Notes: generated by a model from the letters alone, not told the origin. DNA of 64,000 nucleotides from Umbilicaria muhlenbergii (GCA_000611775.1 KK106984.1:4255341-4319340); one strand, 5' to 3'. Positions 45,805 to 58,094 are shown, counted from the stretch's first letter. Numbers and translations are program-made.

Positions 45805-48664
45805 AGCATATCTATTATTCACCACCTCGTTCACAGTTTAATCTAAAGGTACAATCTTATCAACCCCCCGGCTCTGCTAACTGACCTGCAATCGTCCACT
45901 GCACGGAGGTCAGAAAGGGTGTCATAGAAATGGCCAAATATCTGGAGCGACTGTACATCAAGGTCTCAAGACATATGACTGATACAACAGAAGGGCAAGT
46001 TTCCCAGCTATCCAAGGCTGTAAAGAAATCGACAGACACTGAACAAAGCGAGCAAAGCTTTCAGCAAAAGAACTGGCAACAACGCGACAATGAGCAAGGT
46101 TGGCATAAGGCCTTGATGCTGAAAAGAAGAGTCATGAGCCAGACTGACCTGCCGCATATGCTGCGCTCTTAAGAAACCTGTACAAGCAAAACGAACAACC
46201 TGCAAATTGGGAAGCCGGAGATATGTTTTGAGCGAGCCGACAAAGCGTATGACCGCGAAATCTCAAGAAGTGCATACGCATGCGTTTGGAGCACACTATC
46301 AAGGATCCGGTTGAGCCGTGGTACCCTGAAAAAGTTTGACCGCAGGAACGCCCAGACGGAGCACAGTCCATCTTTCCTGCCAAAGTCGACCACACTACTT
46401 CTATCTATCTTCTGGCGCTCAAGAGGGGCCTTGACGCCAGAAAGTAAGCCTCGAATACCGACTTCTCCGCGGGTCATTGCTGAAGGGATCCACAAGTTAG
46501 AAGACTATGCCGATCCAACTATACTGGACGATACCTTCCTCGGCGCGATGGTGTGTGTATTGATTGACACCACAGTACGCATAATAGGGCCGAAATCAAC
46601 ACCCACGATTTTCATCAGTCAAGCAACGATACTCAACAGTGTCGTACGTGTGAAACTCGAGGAGGTAGTTGAAGCTGGCCGCAAGTTTGATCTAATGATC
46701 AAGAGTCTGAGTGGAGATCAGGTATTGACAGAATCTCCAGAGTGTCAAAGGCGTCATCATAGGACTGGTGACCCTGTCCCTGAGTTCTGTTTCTCTTATT
46801 TTGCATTGCGCCAAGCATTCAAGCAGATTATTCGGGACGCTGTCAAACGGTTTGTAATTGATCGTCCTCAGACTGCCAGCACCACTGGCAAGTTTTATGC
46901 CTACGCCGACGACAAGGCCCACAACAGAAAATATCAACACGCCGCTCGCGGCCGCGCCACGGCAACTGTGCCACCGACAACGATTGCCATGTGGAGAGAT
47001 TTCCCTGTGACTACAGCAAATTCAGCACCAAATACCACGGCCAAACAAATGGCAGCACCCAACTAAGCAGATAATATTGCTTTCAATCATATATGTCCCT
47101 GCAGTCTACACGGTCACAGCCTGACAACTCACACTTGCAATATGGGTTATATGGCGCTCATTTCCACTGCCCCTTAGCCCAAGGCGTGACGAAGGTGCCG
47201 TACACTGAGGCACAGTTGAATAGTGCCGTCAAAAGCATCATGAACTTCATGAACTGAGGAAAGCTGTGTGTCAACTTCAGCGGCCTGAAGTCTAGTAATT
47301 CCTGAATGCTGAGTGCGCGGCAGAGGACATCACGAATTCTGAAGAGCAAGTATGCTGAGTGAATGTGACATGAAGACATGATCAGAATGAGCAAGATGAC
47401 AAAAGCTCCTCAATTCACTGAAGATTATTGATTTTGATATCCCTAAATCATGGACGTATTGTGAACATAAATGGTCCTAGAACTATCACGCTATCTTATC
47501 ATCAATATATCAGATTTTATGCGCCATTTTAAGTATTTGCCCATCATTTATTCGTGGAAAATCGGAATTGTTTGCACACATTCAATGTTGGATGCACATT
47601 CCAAAGGCCAAGTTCATCAAAGGGCTCCAAGCTTTGGATGATTATCTCACGCCACCCATCAAACAAGGTGAAGGTAATGTGTCAAGCCAAGGTAGCGTTA
47701 ACCGAGGAACACGCATCGAAATGACATGACACTAGCTGCAAATACAGTCTTTGAAGCTTTTGAAACAACCTCTGCTTTCAATGAACACTTCTGGTGGAGC
47801 CCACGACCTTCTGTTTGAAGGAAGTGTCGCACGACAACACTTGGAATCAGGCGTGGAGAGATTCGCAAATCAGAAGGAGGTGTTATATGGAGTGGTCAAA
47901 ATTGGACGCTCTGAAGAAATGAATTCTGTCCTTGCTCGTCCATGGCGCTTGAGAACAGAAGGTATATACTCCGCAGAAAGTCACATATCATCAGCCAGTT
48001 TAAGTACAGCGATAAATATAAGGGATTACCACTGCCCGTGCTAACGGAGGTGTTCCCCGAAATGAACCTATGCTCATTGACGCCCAAGATCCCTCTATGA
48101 AGCACGTGGAATCATATCTACCGCTCTCACGGAGGCACTAGTCCAGATGCGCCTCGCAGGCACGATTGATGCCACCCAGGAGGGTTTTCCTGTGCAAAAT
48201 CATATAGCTCAACCCAGAGAGAATTTGCTCCCTCCAGAACGACCCGCGAATGGATCAAAGCAGGGCACTGGCGGCGCGGGCGGTTTGCAGACGCTTTCGC
48301 CGTATCAGTCCTGTCGTTGGCTTCCTTTCCGACTGGCGCGGTACGAGCCAACGCCGCGCACAAACATGCGCAGACGACTGTCCAAACCGTCAAAACCTTT
48401 GAACGGGATTCTTCCACAGTGGTTCGCTCTTCCGACGACGCAAAAAGATTGGCTTGCAATTGCGGAGGTTGCATCGAGGCATGTTCGGCGAGCTTTCCCA
48501 TCTCGCAGACTATCGTGGGACTGCAGAAGCTGCAAGTTGCCTGTACGGCGGCGATTTCAGAGACAGGGGGAGACGGTTCCGGTATTTTCAAGCAAGAGAC
48601 GTCTCGGTAGCTATCTGGTTACCGAGTCTTCTCTTCGCGGCGAGCCGTCTTCTTTGGGTGGTAG

Positions 48665-49465
48665 TTTCTTCCCGCGGTGACTGCACTACACGTGGCATTG
48701 GTGACAGATCATCAAAATGTGGTACAGCTTCTTTTGATATACAATACCAGCATATATCAAAGAGACCTCCACGGCAGGACAGCAATTCACTTCGCTCTTA
48801 ATAGACCATTATCAGATATTGTTGACCAATTCTGGAGCCTTGCTGTACAGCCCGATAAAAAAGATTTTAAGATACTCAGGGGCGGAGTTTGCTTCACCAC
48901 ACTGCAGCTCACGGACGTGTGCGAGAAACACTTCATCTTCTAGATGATGGATTTGATCCGATCTTCACAGATAAAGATGGTTGGACTCAAATGCATTGGG
49001 CCGCAAAAAATGGCTCTATTCTTGTCATCGATGTGTTGAGACAGGCCGGTGCAGACGCCAACGCTGCATCCATTCTTGGCTGGACGCCTACAACTGTTGC
49101 GGTCTACCATCAGAACGACACAGTCTTGGCATTTCTTCGGACGCGTGATTCAGATCACTCAATGAGGGACGCCGATGTGAGTGACGTATCACAGGAAGTA
49201 AGCGGTCATCGTCACAAGAATGTTCGGTGTGACGGCTGTCTTTTGGTGCGTCAATTCTCATAAAACAATATTCGAGAAGGGTTCTGACCTCTAACTTATA
49301 CAAAAGGAGATATATGGAGTCCGTTACAGGTGTCCCATAGACTTTTATGGGTCCTCTATTGACTACTGTTTTAAATGCTTTGATTCCGCAAAGGAGATCC
49401 ATCATCAGCATAGCTTCGAGTGTTGGCCATTTGCACCGAGAACATCATATGGAGAAGTTGATTGA
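48665..49465 (+). CDS. Ankyrin-repeat protein with C-terminal ZZ zinc finger (5' end unresolved)
   Basis: The downstream part of the gene is clear. One exon from about 48665 encodes TALHVALVTDHQNVVQLLL and GRTAIHFALNRPLSDI. Exon 48880..49245 carries further ankyrin units (LLHHTAAHGRVRETLHLLDDG, GWTQMHWAAKNGS, DVLRQAGADANAASILGWTP). Exon 49307..49465 completes a ZZ finger that starts before the intron: RCDGCLL joins EIYGVRYRCPIDFYG, then DYCFKCF and HHQHSFE. ZZ fingers bind protein N-terminal tails. No ATG or joining exon can be fixed upstream; frames at 48317-48660 change register, and one contains SVAIWLPSLLFAASRLLWVVV. The gene may extend to about 48140, or its 5' part may be decayed. It is convergent with the NLR gene 284 bp away. 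Confidence 0.6.
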
Positions 49466-49748
49466 GAGTCAAATTGTGACAGCAGTGTGAGTCACGTATC
49501 TCAGAAGAGATCTCTGAGCTCACCAGCTCTGTTTATGTGAGCGGCTGGCCGATATAACCGGCGCACCAAAGGCTGCTGCGACGGGTTGGGAGCATCAAGC
49601 AGCTACGGGCCGAGTGGAGCGCTCCATGAGTGCTTGTACCACATGCAAACCAGGGCGCCAAGACACGTGTAGGGACCTATAGCTGCTAGAGCAACTGTTT
49701 GCTGAAGAACAGAAGGTCTACTGGCTGAAGACGCCAGCTATCTAGACC
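49466..49748. other. Intergenic between convergent ANK-ZZ and NLR genes
   Basis: About 280 bp holding both gene ends. No gene seen. Confidence 0.5.
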
Positions 49749-52700
49749 CTAACGCCGCAAGAGCCGCAAACCATGCCGAAGGCTAAATCGAAGCCTGCGG
49801 TCTAGATTAACACCTCGTTCAAGCAGGAGCTGTACCACTTTTTCATGACCTTCAGAAGCGGCCTGGTGTAATGCAGTCTCTCCTTCTGAGGCTTGTATAT
49901 CTGGATCAGCGCCTCTTTCAAGCAAAAGCTGTACCACCTTCTCATGACCTTTAGAAGCGGCATGGTGTAATGCAGTGTGTCCTACTGAGTTTTGTATGTT
50001 TGGATCAGCGCCTCTTTCAAGCAGAAGCTGAACAATCTCCACACGCCCTTTCCCTGCCGCATACATCTGAGCGGTATCAGACGTTTCACAGTTGTCCACG
50101 TCTGAACCCGCATTAAATAGTAGTCGAACCATATCTGTGTGACCTGCACTTGCTGCACTCATCAGCGCACTGACTTTCCCTTTAGTAAGAGCATTCGGCT
50201 CCGCGCCTTGTTGAATCAGTACATGCACGTGTGACAAACGCCCTTTTCGTGCGGCCAGATGGAGTGGGGTTTCGTCATCCCAAGACCTCGCATTGACGTC
50301 CGCTCCCCACTCAATCAACAGTCTTAACACCAACTCATCATAGTTCAGGATTGCGTCACGTATCGCTCTCGCTCTCTTTTGGGTCTGAACTTTTGTGACG
50401 GTCTCACCCGCAAGCAACTCTTGACAACACTGCTCCATACTTTCAGGTGACCCAGTAATGTATCGACCGGACTTCTTATGAATTCGAACTAAGTCATTGA
50501 GTGCCTGAAGCGCGAAGAATGAAGTTGCCCCATGCCTGGAGGCAAGGCTTCTCCAAAGCCGCTTGAACCACCCTTCCGCAGCCGAATATCTCTGCGCTGC
50601 CTCGTAAAATTCAGCCACTTTACCAATAGCTGCAAATGTCTCCTCATGTAGTTCTCCAAACTGCAATACACTTTCTTCTACCATCTGAAGCAGGGTCCAT
50701 TCATTGTCTGGAATGTCAGTAGAAAGGTATCCAGGTGCCATCTCTGTAGTCCTGGCAACAACATCATCAAACCCTTGGCCTTCTCTTTGCTTTGATCCAG
50801 TAATGGTCCCTAGAGCCCGTTGTTCATGTTCAGCATATGTGACTCTCCGGTCTCGGATAACGCGCATTTGATTCGCTGCCCAAACGGTAAGCTCATCTAT
50901 GGCTCCCAGCACACGTGTACTAGAGGCAAAAAGAGACTCAAAGGCCTCAACAGCTTGGTCCAAGTTGCCTTGCTTCCAAGAGGTCATAGCAAGGCCTTTC
51001 ATGAGATTCAGTGAGCGCAAATCCTTCGGCCAAGACAACCCTTGAATTACCATCTCATACTCAATGGCTTTTTCGAAGCTTTCCTTTGCTTCTGCGGGGC
51101 ATTGTGACCGGAGATAGAATTGTGCAAAGCAGGCCATAACAAATCCGTGCTGATGGCAAAGCGTGCCATCTGGCGGCTCTGTGTCCTCCGGCGCAAGGTG
51201 GCTCAGTAGCAGTCTTCGACAATGCTTGACCAGGGCGGAGTATCTCATGGCAGGCGGGGGACTCGAGTGTATAGCTTGAAGGCCTGCACAGACAATATAG
51301 GCAGTCAAAAGCGCCCACTCGCTCCTCTCAGACGGCTCTAATTTGTGCAGCCGCCATCGACAAATGGAGTTGTGAATAGACCAGCTGACGATACTTCCCT
51401 TTGCATCTTTCCGTACTTTTGCGAGACACATTTTCTCAAGTCTCATGATGGCTTGTCGAAAGTCAAATTCCCTCTTCAGTAATTCAAGCAACCAAGACCC
51501 TATCTGTAGGCTATGTTGAGGTTCTTTTCGCGAAACTGAAGAGCTAGAATAGTTCTGAGCAGGCTCAGAGAGTTTCAAGCTACTGAACTGAGTAATAATC
51601 TGAAGTGGAACTTGCCGGGAGCCGAAGAAGGAGCACAGCGTAAGCATGTTTGCAGTATCAGGTGAGTTCTTCGTCAATTTTTCGTACAACATCTCGAATG
51701 TGTTGAAGATGGAGTTTCCTTTCTCGTAGTTCGAAAAGCTTCTCCCTGGTGTGTATTCCATGATGCTTCTGTACTGTGTTCCATAAAGAGAGAGAAAATC
51801 GTCAATGGCAACTCCGTCCTGAAGTACAGCTCCGGCTTGCTCAATAGCGAGCGGGATGCCATCCACTGCCTTCACAATGTCCGTTGCGTCTTGTAGCACT
51901 GTACACCCCAATGAGTATCACCGGTATATTAGGAGATGAAACGCTTACCTCGAGCCGAGTGGTGATCCAAATCGAGTTTGGAGAGTAACATCTCACAGCC
52001 AGCCTTTTCATCTATGCTGTCAATCTGAACTCCTTTGAATTTTACAACGGCGGCTGTTCTGGATTGCGTACTCGTGATAATGATCTTTCCATGATTGGAA
52101 CTGGGAATGAATTGGCGGCAATCGATGTCATCGAGGTCATCAACAGAATCAATGACCAAGAGCCAGGATTCATTTGTCTCCTCGGCCAGCCAATCCTTCA
52201 CGAAGTTGATATCTTTTCTCTTCCCTGCATGTGGTAAGGTCCAGGTGGACACTCTCGATAGCTCCGTTGCGGCTTTAGAAAAGGAGTCATTAGCGGCGTC
52301 AAGTGTGCTTGCATCTATCCACAATAGCGTCGAGAACTCTGTCTTATATAGCTCGATGTACCGGAGCGCCAAGCGAGATTTTCCGAATCCGCTGAGGCCC
52401 CATAGTACAATACCCTTCCGTTCAGTAGATGTAGGATTAAGATGATCGCAGATTTCTGCCATCTCTGAGATACGCCCAAAGAATTCTGGGCTTGAATCGG
52501 GCAATTCGCATAGTACAGCACAGTTTCCACTTTCAGGACGGAGAGTGCCTAGCCAGGGTAAGATTAAGATGATACCACTCTTGTATTGATGGCTACAAAC
52601 CTGCCAGATCTCGCAAAGCATTTGCACAGACTTCTATATCTGTCTTGCAGTTATTCAGATAGTGATTGGTCGCGCCACTGATCTTATCAAACTCCTTCCA

Positions 52701-53743
52701 CTCCTCCAGGCCAATGTCCTGCATGCCTTGTTCCACATTCAATCGAACATACGTCATTTTGGTCGTACTGCAGAGGTGACTCATCTCATCTGCAAAAGTA
52801 TCGGCGGTCTGCTGCGTATCCAAAGCCATTTTCACAAGGCTTTCGACGATCTCTTTTCCCCGGTCACCAGTCGCCTTTAGGGGGGGTACACCGGCACCTA
52901 TGCTAATGATACAGCCAATCTTGCGGCCCGAGGGTGGCGGCCAGATATGGTTTGCTTCGTCATACAAAGCTCGTACTGGGTTGTTGTATCTAAGCCCTCC
53001 ATCGACGTACTTTGCAGGCGGAAATCCAAACCGTATGGGCGGGAATAGGAGTGGTACAGCGCTAGTTGCTCGGGTAGCTTCCCAGACAGTACAGCCGGTG
53101 CCAGGTTCCCATGAACTACGGTAACTTCGGAGGCGGAAAGCCGTTCCAACGTCCTTATTGGTAACGCAGACAAATGTTTTGCAACCCGTAGCCGGTTCAC
53201 CTTGATCGGCGGCTTCAAGTAAAGCATCGTCTCCTGTCTCAAGTTTCTCAACAACGAGCGATTTGACGAACGTTTCAAGCGCGGTGGCGTCGAATTTAGG
53301 TGTGCCTTTGATTCCTTTAAACAGCTTGCCGACTTTGCTGCCGGATATAAAACCCTGTATGGGGAATATTTGCGGAGCGAGCTCCAAATACTTGGTGATA
53401 CATGTGTCAACATCCATCTTGAGTTTACCAAGCATGATTGCTATAAGTCTACAAGGTCCGTTGTAAGCATGCTACGCGGAGGCGTGAAGTGGACCAAACT
53501 GACCCGCCAGTTGACGTTCCTGCCATCAAGTCAAAGTAGTTGCATGGTAGCAGAGGGCGCTCTATTGCAGGATCGATCTTTCCATCAAGAACAAACATAA
53601 TACGTTTGAGGATCAAAAGCGATGCGAGTCCGCGGACGCCGCCGCCATCTAGAACCACAGGCGAGTCAGCCTTGGACACTTGAGTAAGGACTTCTCTTAC
53701 CTAGAGAAAGTAGACATAACTCTTTGCTCCTAGTAGTAGCCAT
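49749..53743 (-). CDS. Fungal NLR: patatin - NB-ARC - helical repeats - ankyrin
   Basis: STAND-type receptor of 1261 residues with a patatin-like lipase effector. Minus-strand exons are 53701..53743, 53504..53648, 52601..53448, 51949..52548 and 49749..51898, phase-consistent. Exon 1 (MATTRSKELCLLSL) joins DGGGVRGL, the patatin oxyanion loop. The nucleophile is in GTSTG (Ser about 59) and the dyad Asp in KYVDGGLRYNNP (about 211). NB-ARC: GLSGFGKS P-loop (about 397-404), WLLVIDSVDD Walker B, GIPLAIEQAGAVL (about 559). Residues 650-1050 are helical with TPR-like units (CPAEAKESFEKAIEYEM, GNLDQAVEAFESLF). Ankyrin repeats fill about 1064-1250. Ligand binding would trigger oligomerisation and phospholipid cleavage, as inferred for fungal NLRs in heterokaryon incompatibility. 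All catalytic residues I can check are intact, so it looks functional. Confidence 0.9.
49800..50035 (-). repeat. Near-identical ankyrin repeat units in NLR gene
   Basis: Consecutive 99-bp units encode VVQLLLERGADPNIQ, KVVQLLLERGADPDIQ and KVVQLLLERGVNLD with most bases shared (for example the run ending GGTCATGA, AAGTGGTACAGCT). Earlier ankyrin units in the same gene are far more diverged, so the last three arose by recent duplication. Confidence 0.8.
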
Positions 53744-55230
53744 AGGTAGCAGTACCTCAGCAGATCATTTGCCCTTCAGGCTGGTATTTCACTGTGTATA
53801 GTCGCACTCAACAACAGATGCGAACATGGGGAGGACAATTAAGAACATGAGGTGTTGCCTGCAGCCTTACGTTGATCCTTGTCGCCGCCGCTTATCGAAG
53901 GGCGCCTCCTCATCACTAGACCGCCCAATTATATTGATGGTGCGAAACCGACGGTAGAAGACGTGGCAGCACGAACGAAAACGACTGTATGAGATTTAAC
54001 CTGCCAACTCCTAAAATGAAAAACATGTTACGGAGATCTATGCAAAAAAAGGCTATGGCAAGATCAAGAACCCAACATATTCCTTTCAGATAAAGGGAGA
54101 TGGGAGAGCTGGCAATGTATGAGATCGGCAAATGCTCTGATTTTGGAGAAGACAGTTTTTTCAAGCTGGATGGAGTCAAAATCACCACAGGGAAAGAACA
54201 ATGCAATGAATATCGAACAATTAATAGTAGTAGCTACTACAGCTCCGACACTTGAATAGTGCACCAAAGCTTTGAAAACCTACTAGAACGATTGGCTGCT
54301 TTTGCCGGGCATGCAGATGACGGATATGAAGCAGGAAGTTACCATAGTACTGTGCTTTCTAGCAGCCAGCGACGCCGATAGCCTACCGCTCTACTGGTCC
54401 CTCGCCTCGTCTCTCGCAGGTTATCTGCGTCCGTTCTTCGCGTCATTCGACCTGCCTCAGGCAGAGGACTGTAAACCGCTGAAAAAACTCGTTGTATCTG
54501 GTGTGCTAAGTAACACAAGCCGTGTATCCTACACCGATGTATGTCAACCATCTAGGTGCTAGCTAGACACCGGGATAGCGGTACGTGTGATAGTGGTAAG
54601 CAGTTAAGTCCGCTGCCTCTGTATTACTCGGCGAAATTTTGAGTCTCCTCCTATACCAGAAGCTGTCAGAACCAGGGAAAATGGAGTCAGAGGAGATATC
54701 TTCAAAAGGGGTCTTCACTTTCCCCCTGCCAGTCTTGACACAGCTTCGCGAGATGAGAGTTTCCCCCGGGGTGGCGATGCGAGGCAACCAAGACGAGGCC
54801 TACGAGGAGAGAGCTCAGCGAGAGGGTCAAACACTTTATGTCGACATGATGTATGTCTATTCAAGCGGAACCAGAACGCCTAGAACTATATACGCCTCCA
54901 TATAAGAGCCACGGAGGCCCACAATAACAGTTGCGGTTGTATGAACAATGATCGAGAATGCCACAATTTTATTCCAGGCGCCTGGACAAGATTGTGAAAT
55001 AGATTCCGCCCAATATTTCCACTGAAACTCGCATTGCGCCGGCCACATGCCAGCATACCAGGTTTCCCGCTAACCCGTGCCCTAATTAGTACAGTAAGCA
55101 TCCCACATGAGCGGGGAGTCTGTCTCATAGGTTTTTCCAACTCTCGCAGAGTACGCGAAATGTTGGGTGGTCGCCCAGCTCTTCTAGGGGCGTATGTCGA
55201 TACCAGTAGTTCAAACAGTTACCCGCTCAC
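53744..55230. other. Intergenic, no supported gene
   Basis: About 1.5 kb. Open frames at 53916-54206 (minus), 54302-54562 and 54639-54905 (plus) lack motifs and splice partners. The part adjoining 53743 should hold the NLR promoter. Confidence 0.45.
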
Positions 55231-56813
55231 CTAAATCTCGACCCATTCCACTTTCGAACACGGCCGATGACTCTCGGTGAACTCGTGGATCCTCGCCAGG
55301 TTCGACGCCGACCTCCACTTCTCCCCATTTCTCTCCGGTGCCTTCTGGCCCAACTTGAAAGTTCTCGAGATACCGCAGGACAAGCCGTGATGAACGTACT
55401 GATAGCAGTCCGACTGCGAATCGCAGAACGCGCCGCAGTCTTCGAAGGAGAGGTACGCGTTCTTCTCGACCGCAGGCTTTTTCTCCCACTCGGGATCCGG
55501 CTGGCCATCGTCTCTTTGCTTGGGAGGCTCGATGATTAGATCCTTTGATAGGTTGTCCCAATCCTCACGCTCCGCTTTGAGTTGCGGTTCGACAAAGAAT
55601 TTGAAAATTTCTTCGAAAAGGAGGAAATCCTACATGATGACGTTAGTACTAAGCCACGGGAATATCATAGTATATAAGCAAAACATACCGCAATGTTCGG
55701 CCGCTGTTGCTCATACTGCCAAAAGGTGCTGACTTCCTCTGGTGTCATATGGTGCATTGTCATAACGGGTTGACACCAGTGTTGAGGACCGAATGGTAGG
55801 GTGTTTGGCTTTTCACCGTTGATCATGGGCCACACCCCGGTGACATTGATGTTGCCCTTCTCCGCGAGAAACTTCGCGAGATGCGCATCTCCACAGCACG
55901 AGTCCTTGACAGTAGCATCGAATTCTTCAACCATTTCTGGATTCCGTCCGATGAAGTCGTGCATCGCGACGCCAGACAATATGAAACCGCTGCCACCATG
56001 CGCAAAGATCTGACTGCCAAGTGCCGCCGGAGAGCCAAGATATAGGGACTTGGTGGCATCTAGATGTGTGTCGATCCACTGAAGAAGATTCGACCATACA
56101 ACATAGGTGTCCGTCTCAACGAAGACATACCACTTCTTGTCCGATCGCATGTGATAGGTGTCTATGAGCATATGAAGGAACTTGTATTTATCCAAGGTCC
56201 AGCCATGTTCATGAAGACTCCCGCTCAGATCGTCCTTCAACCCGTGGATATCTTGGTTAGCCTTCTGGTATTCTTTCTGGGCTCGATACAGCTCGAAATG
56301 GTCGCTAGCCTTTATAGTATCATTCACCTTGTCTAGCACATCGTAGATTTGGTAGCGTCCGATCTGTTGTTCCAAATCCGAGAAAATGAGAAAGTCGTCT
56401 GCGCACTGTAGATTTGTAAGGAGTTGGGTGGGCAGCTTGTCGTAAGATTCCGTGGCTCCCGTCTTCACGACTAACAGTATATCTCGTTGATCTGGGAATG
56501 CCTCACAGCGACGGTCAGGCGACGTCGAACCATATGTCGGTGTCGGCGTTGGTGTCGGACTTGTAGAGGTTGTTGATGATGCTTGGATTAGGCTGGGCGC
56601 TGGCGGAGGAGCGGTCTGCTGTTTGTTTGGTGAGTCGAGAACGATCGATCCGTGGAAAACGTCGGAGGTTGGGTACGATGGAGCTGGTTTCGAGGGTGTG
56701 AAGTGAAAGGTGTCGGGCATAGAGCGGCGGAACGAGGCTATGAGGGTGATCAAGGTAAGCGCAACGACGACGCTGATGAGGGTCCGTCGCGAGTAGAGCG
56801 ACATGGTGGTCAT
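55231..56813 (-). CDS. Fringe-like GT31 glycosyltransferase, type II membrane protein
   Basis: Golgi-type glycosyltransferase of the fungal Fringe-like/GT31 group. Minus-strand exons are 55689..56813 and 55231..55629; 507 residues. A signal anchor spans about residues 9-28 (TLISVVVALTLITLIASF), then a Ser/Thr/Pro-rich stem to about 105. Catalytic region: ILLVVKTGATESYDKLPTQL, then FLIFSDLEQQIG, HGWTLDKYKFLHMLIDTY, KWYVFVETDTYVVW (DxD-type metal site as TDT), YLGSPAALGSQIFAHGGSGFILS and DSCCGDAHLAKFL. The second exon adds a Cys-rich, Apple/PAN-like C-terminal part (LSFEDCGAFCDSQSDCYQYVHHG). Donor sugar and acceptor unknown. Model is continuous and phase-consistent. Confidence 0.88.
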
Positions 56814-58094
56814 GGTGAGAGAAAAACCCTCGAGGCAATCATGGGGCGCTCAATGAGGAGGGGGAGGCCGCGCTTGCTGGCGATGGTGGAGGATACAACA
56901 AGAGATGACATGTTGGATCCAGGTGGGAAATGCCAGTGCCATAAGGCGCCCGCTAGGTTTAGGGGGTAGGCCGGCTTGCATGGGTAAGGTAGAAGTGGGA
57001 GCCTACGTGGTACATGTACCTTAAACTTCTAGAGGCTCAGTGTGGAAGGGAACGTGCCCGCCGGACCGTGAAACGAGCGGCCTTGGCGGGCGAAAGGTGC
57101 GCTGAACGTGGCGTGCTAAGAGATGCTGTTTCCGGAACACTGAGGAGCCAACCGCAGTAGTACAGTGCCGGCTTGACCGCGCTGTCTATTTCTGATATGC
57201 AGCACCAAGTCCTGATACATCCATCTCCCTGCTGTAAGGTACGAGGACGCTGTCATGTCGGCTTTACAGCTACGAACCGACTTTGGGATAAATCCTTTTC
57301 CACCATCATTGTCAAAGGCACTGGTGGAGGATTCGCACCGCACTGGATGAGGAGGAGTAGTGCCACTTTAGCGGCGACGGAATATTGATCTTAACCCGAT
57401 ACAGGAAGCCTAGACGTCAATCAGATGGTGCCGCTACGGGAGGCAAACCGCTGTTGGGACGAGCTCTATCTCCCATACTTTCACGAAGCTTGTCTCTTTT
57501 TGTCTCTTCACCAACATGCCAAATTCCATAAACGATATCATTATTATCGAGGCACAGAGGTTTCGTGTGGGAAGGCCCTTGAAATGAGAATGGGGCCTCG
57601 AACCAGGGCCCCTTGAAGGATCGACAATTTCGACCTGTCTCATTGGTTGATGATCTTAGCTGTCCTGCAAGATTGATCACAGATTTGCTGCGCCATGCTG
57701 GGGTTCCGATCCTAAGGCACCCGTCTCCAAATCCTTTGGATGTCAGTAATACTGCCCATTGTGCTGTGCCTTCGATTATTTGCTCTAGTTTAACAGCTTA
57801 TACTCGAACAGGTTACGCGTGGCGATGGCGAGACGGCGAAACACGAGTAGTGCTACCGTGCCACAGCTGCCAAGAACACTGAGGTACGGTCCGGGTACTG
57901 TTAACGATCGCTGAGGCAGGGCGCCTCTGCTGTGCCAAATTTACACATTTTAAATTGGCATAGAACTGCTTGCCAGCCTTTGTGATGTTGAAGGATCCCC
58001 TCTCGTTTGTCTTTGCTTCTCTCGTCCCATGTCCTTCCTGCTGCTCCTCTGTCATGGTGACTTTCAAAACTCGACAAGAATCCTACAGCCAGCA
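56814..58094. other. Intergenic, no gene seen
   Basis: About 1.28 kb. A frame open from an ATG at 58029 could lengthen the next protein by 22 residues. Otherwise short shadow frames only. Confidence 0.5.

Larger units (their letters stand above)
41986..48660. other. Gene-poor island with gene relics
   Basis: About 6.7 kb without an intact gene that I can support. Composition is more AT-rich from about 43480 to 48100. Minus-strand pieces encode short transmembrane-like segments: GIGMAISVIIGIGVALAVGV at 45150-45277 and FSVVGLVVGVGIKLASGAG near 46880-46940. DNA upstream of the two pieces is similar (AT-rich with a shared CAATATTAT-like core), so they may be decayed duplicates. Other minus-strand pieces at 44080-44328 and 47158-47394 share a pattern of a charged helix then a hydrophobic end. 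A 251-residue plus-strand frame at 46311 has no ATG. Simple repeats occur at 45638 and 45788. Confidence 0.45.

Noticed and set aside
46311-47066. 251-residue plus-strand frame in the gene-poor island
   Set aside because: It begins at TTG, has no ATG near the start and no recognisable motif; kept only as part of the island description.
53449-53679. NLR start at a GTG frame beginning MSKADSPVV
   Set aside because: Splicing from the ATG exon at 53743 yields LCLLSLDGGGVRGL, the classic patatin start, with good donor and acceptor; the GTG frame reads through the intron.
54302-54905. Two plus-strand frames upstream of the NLR (86 and 88 residues)
   Set aside because: No motif, no matching splice sites and weak codon character.
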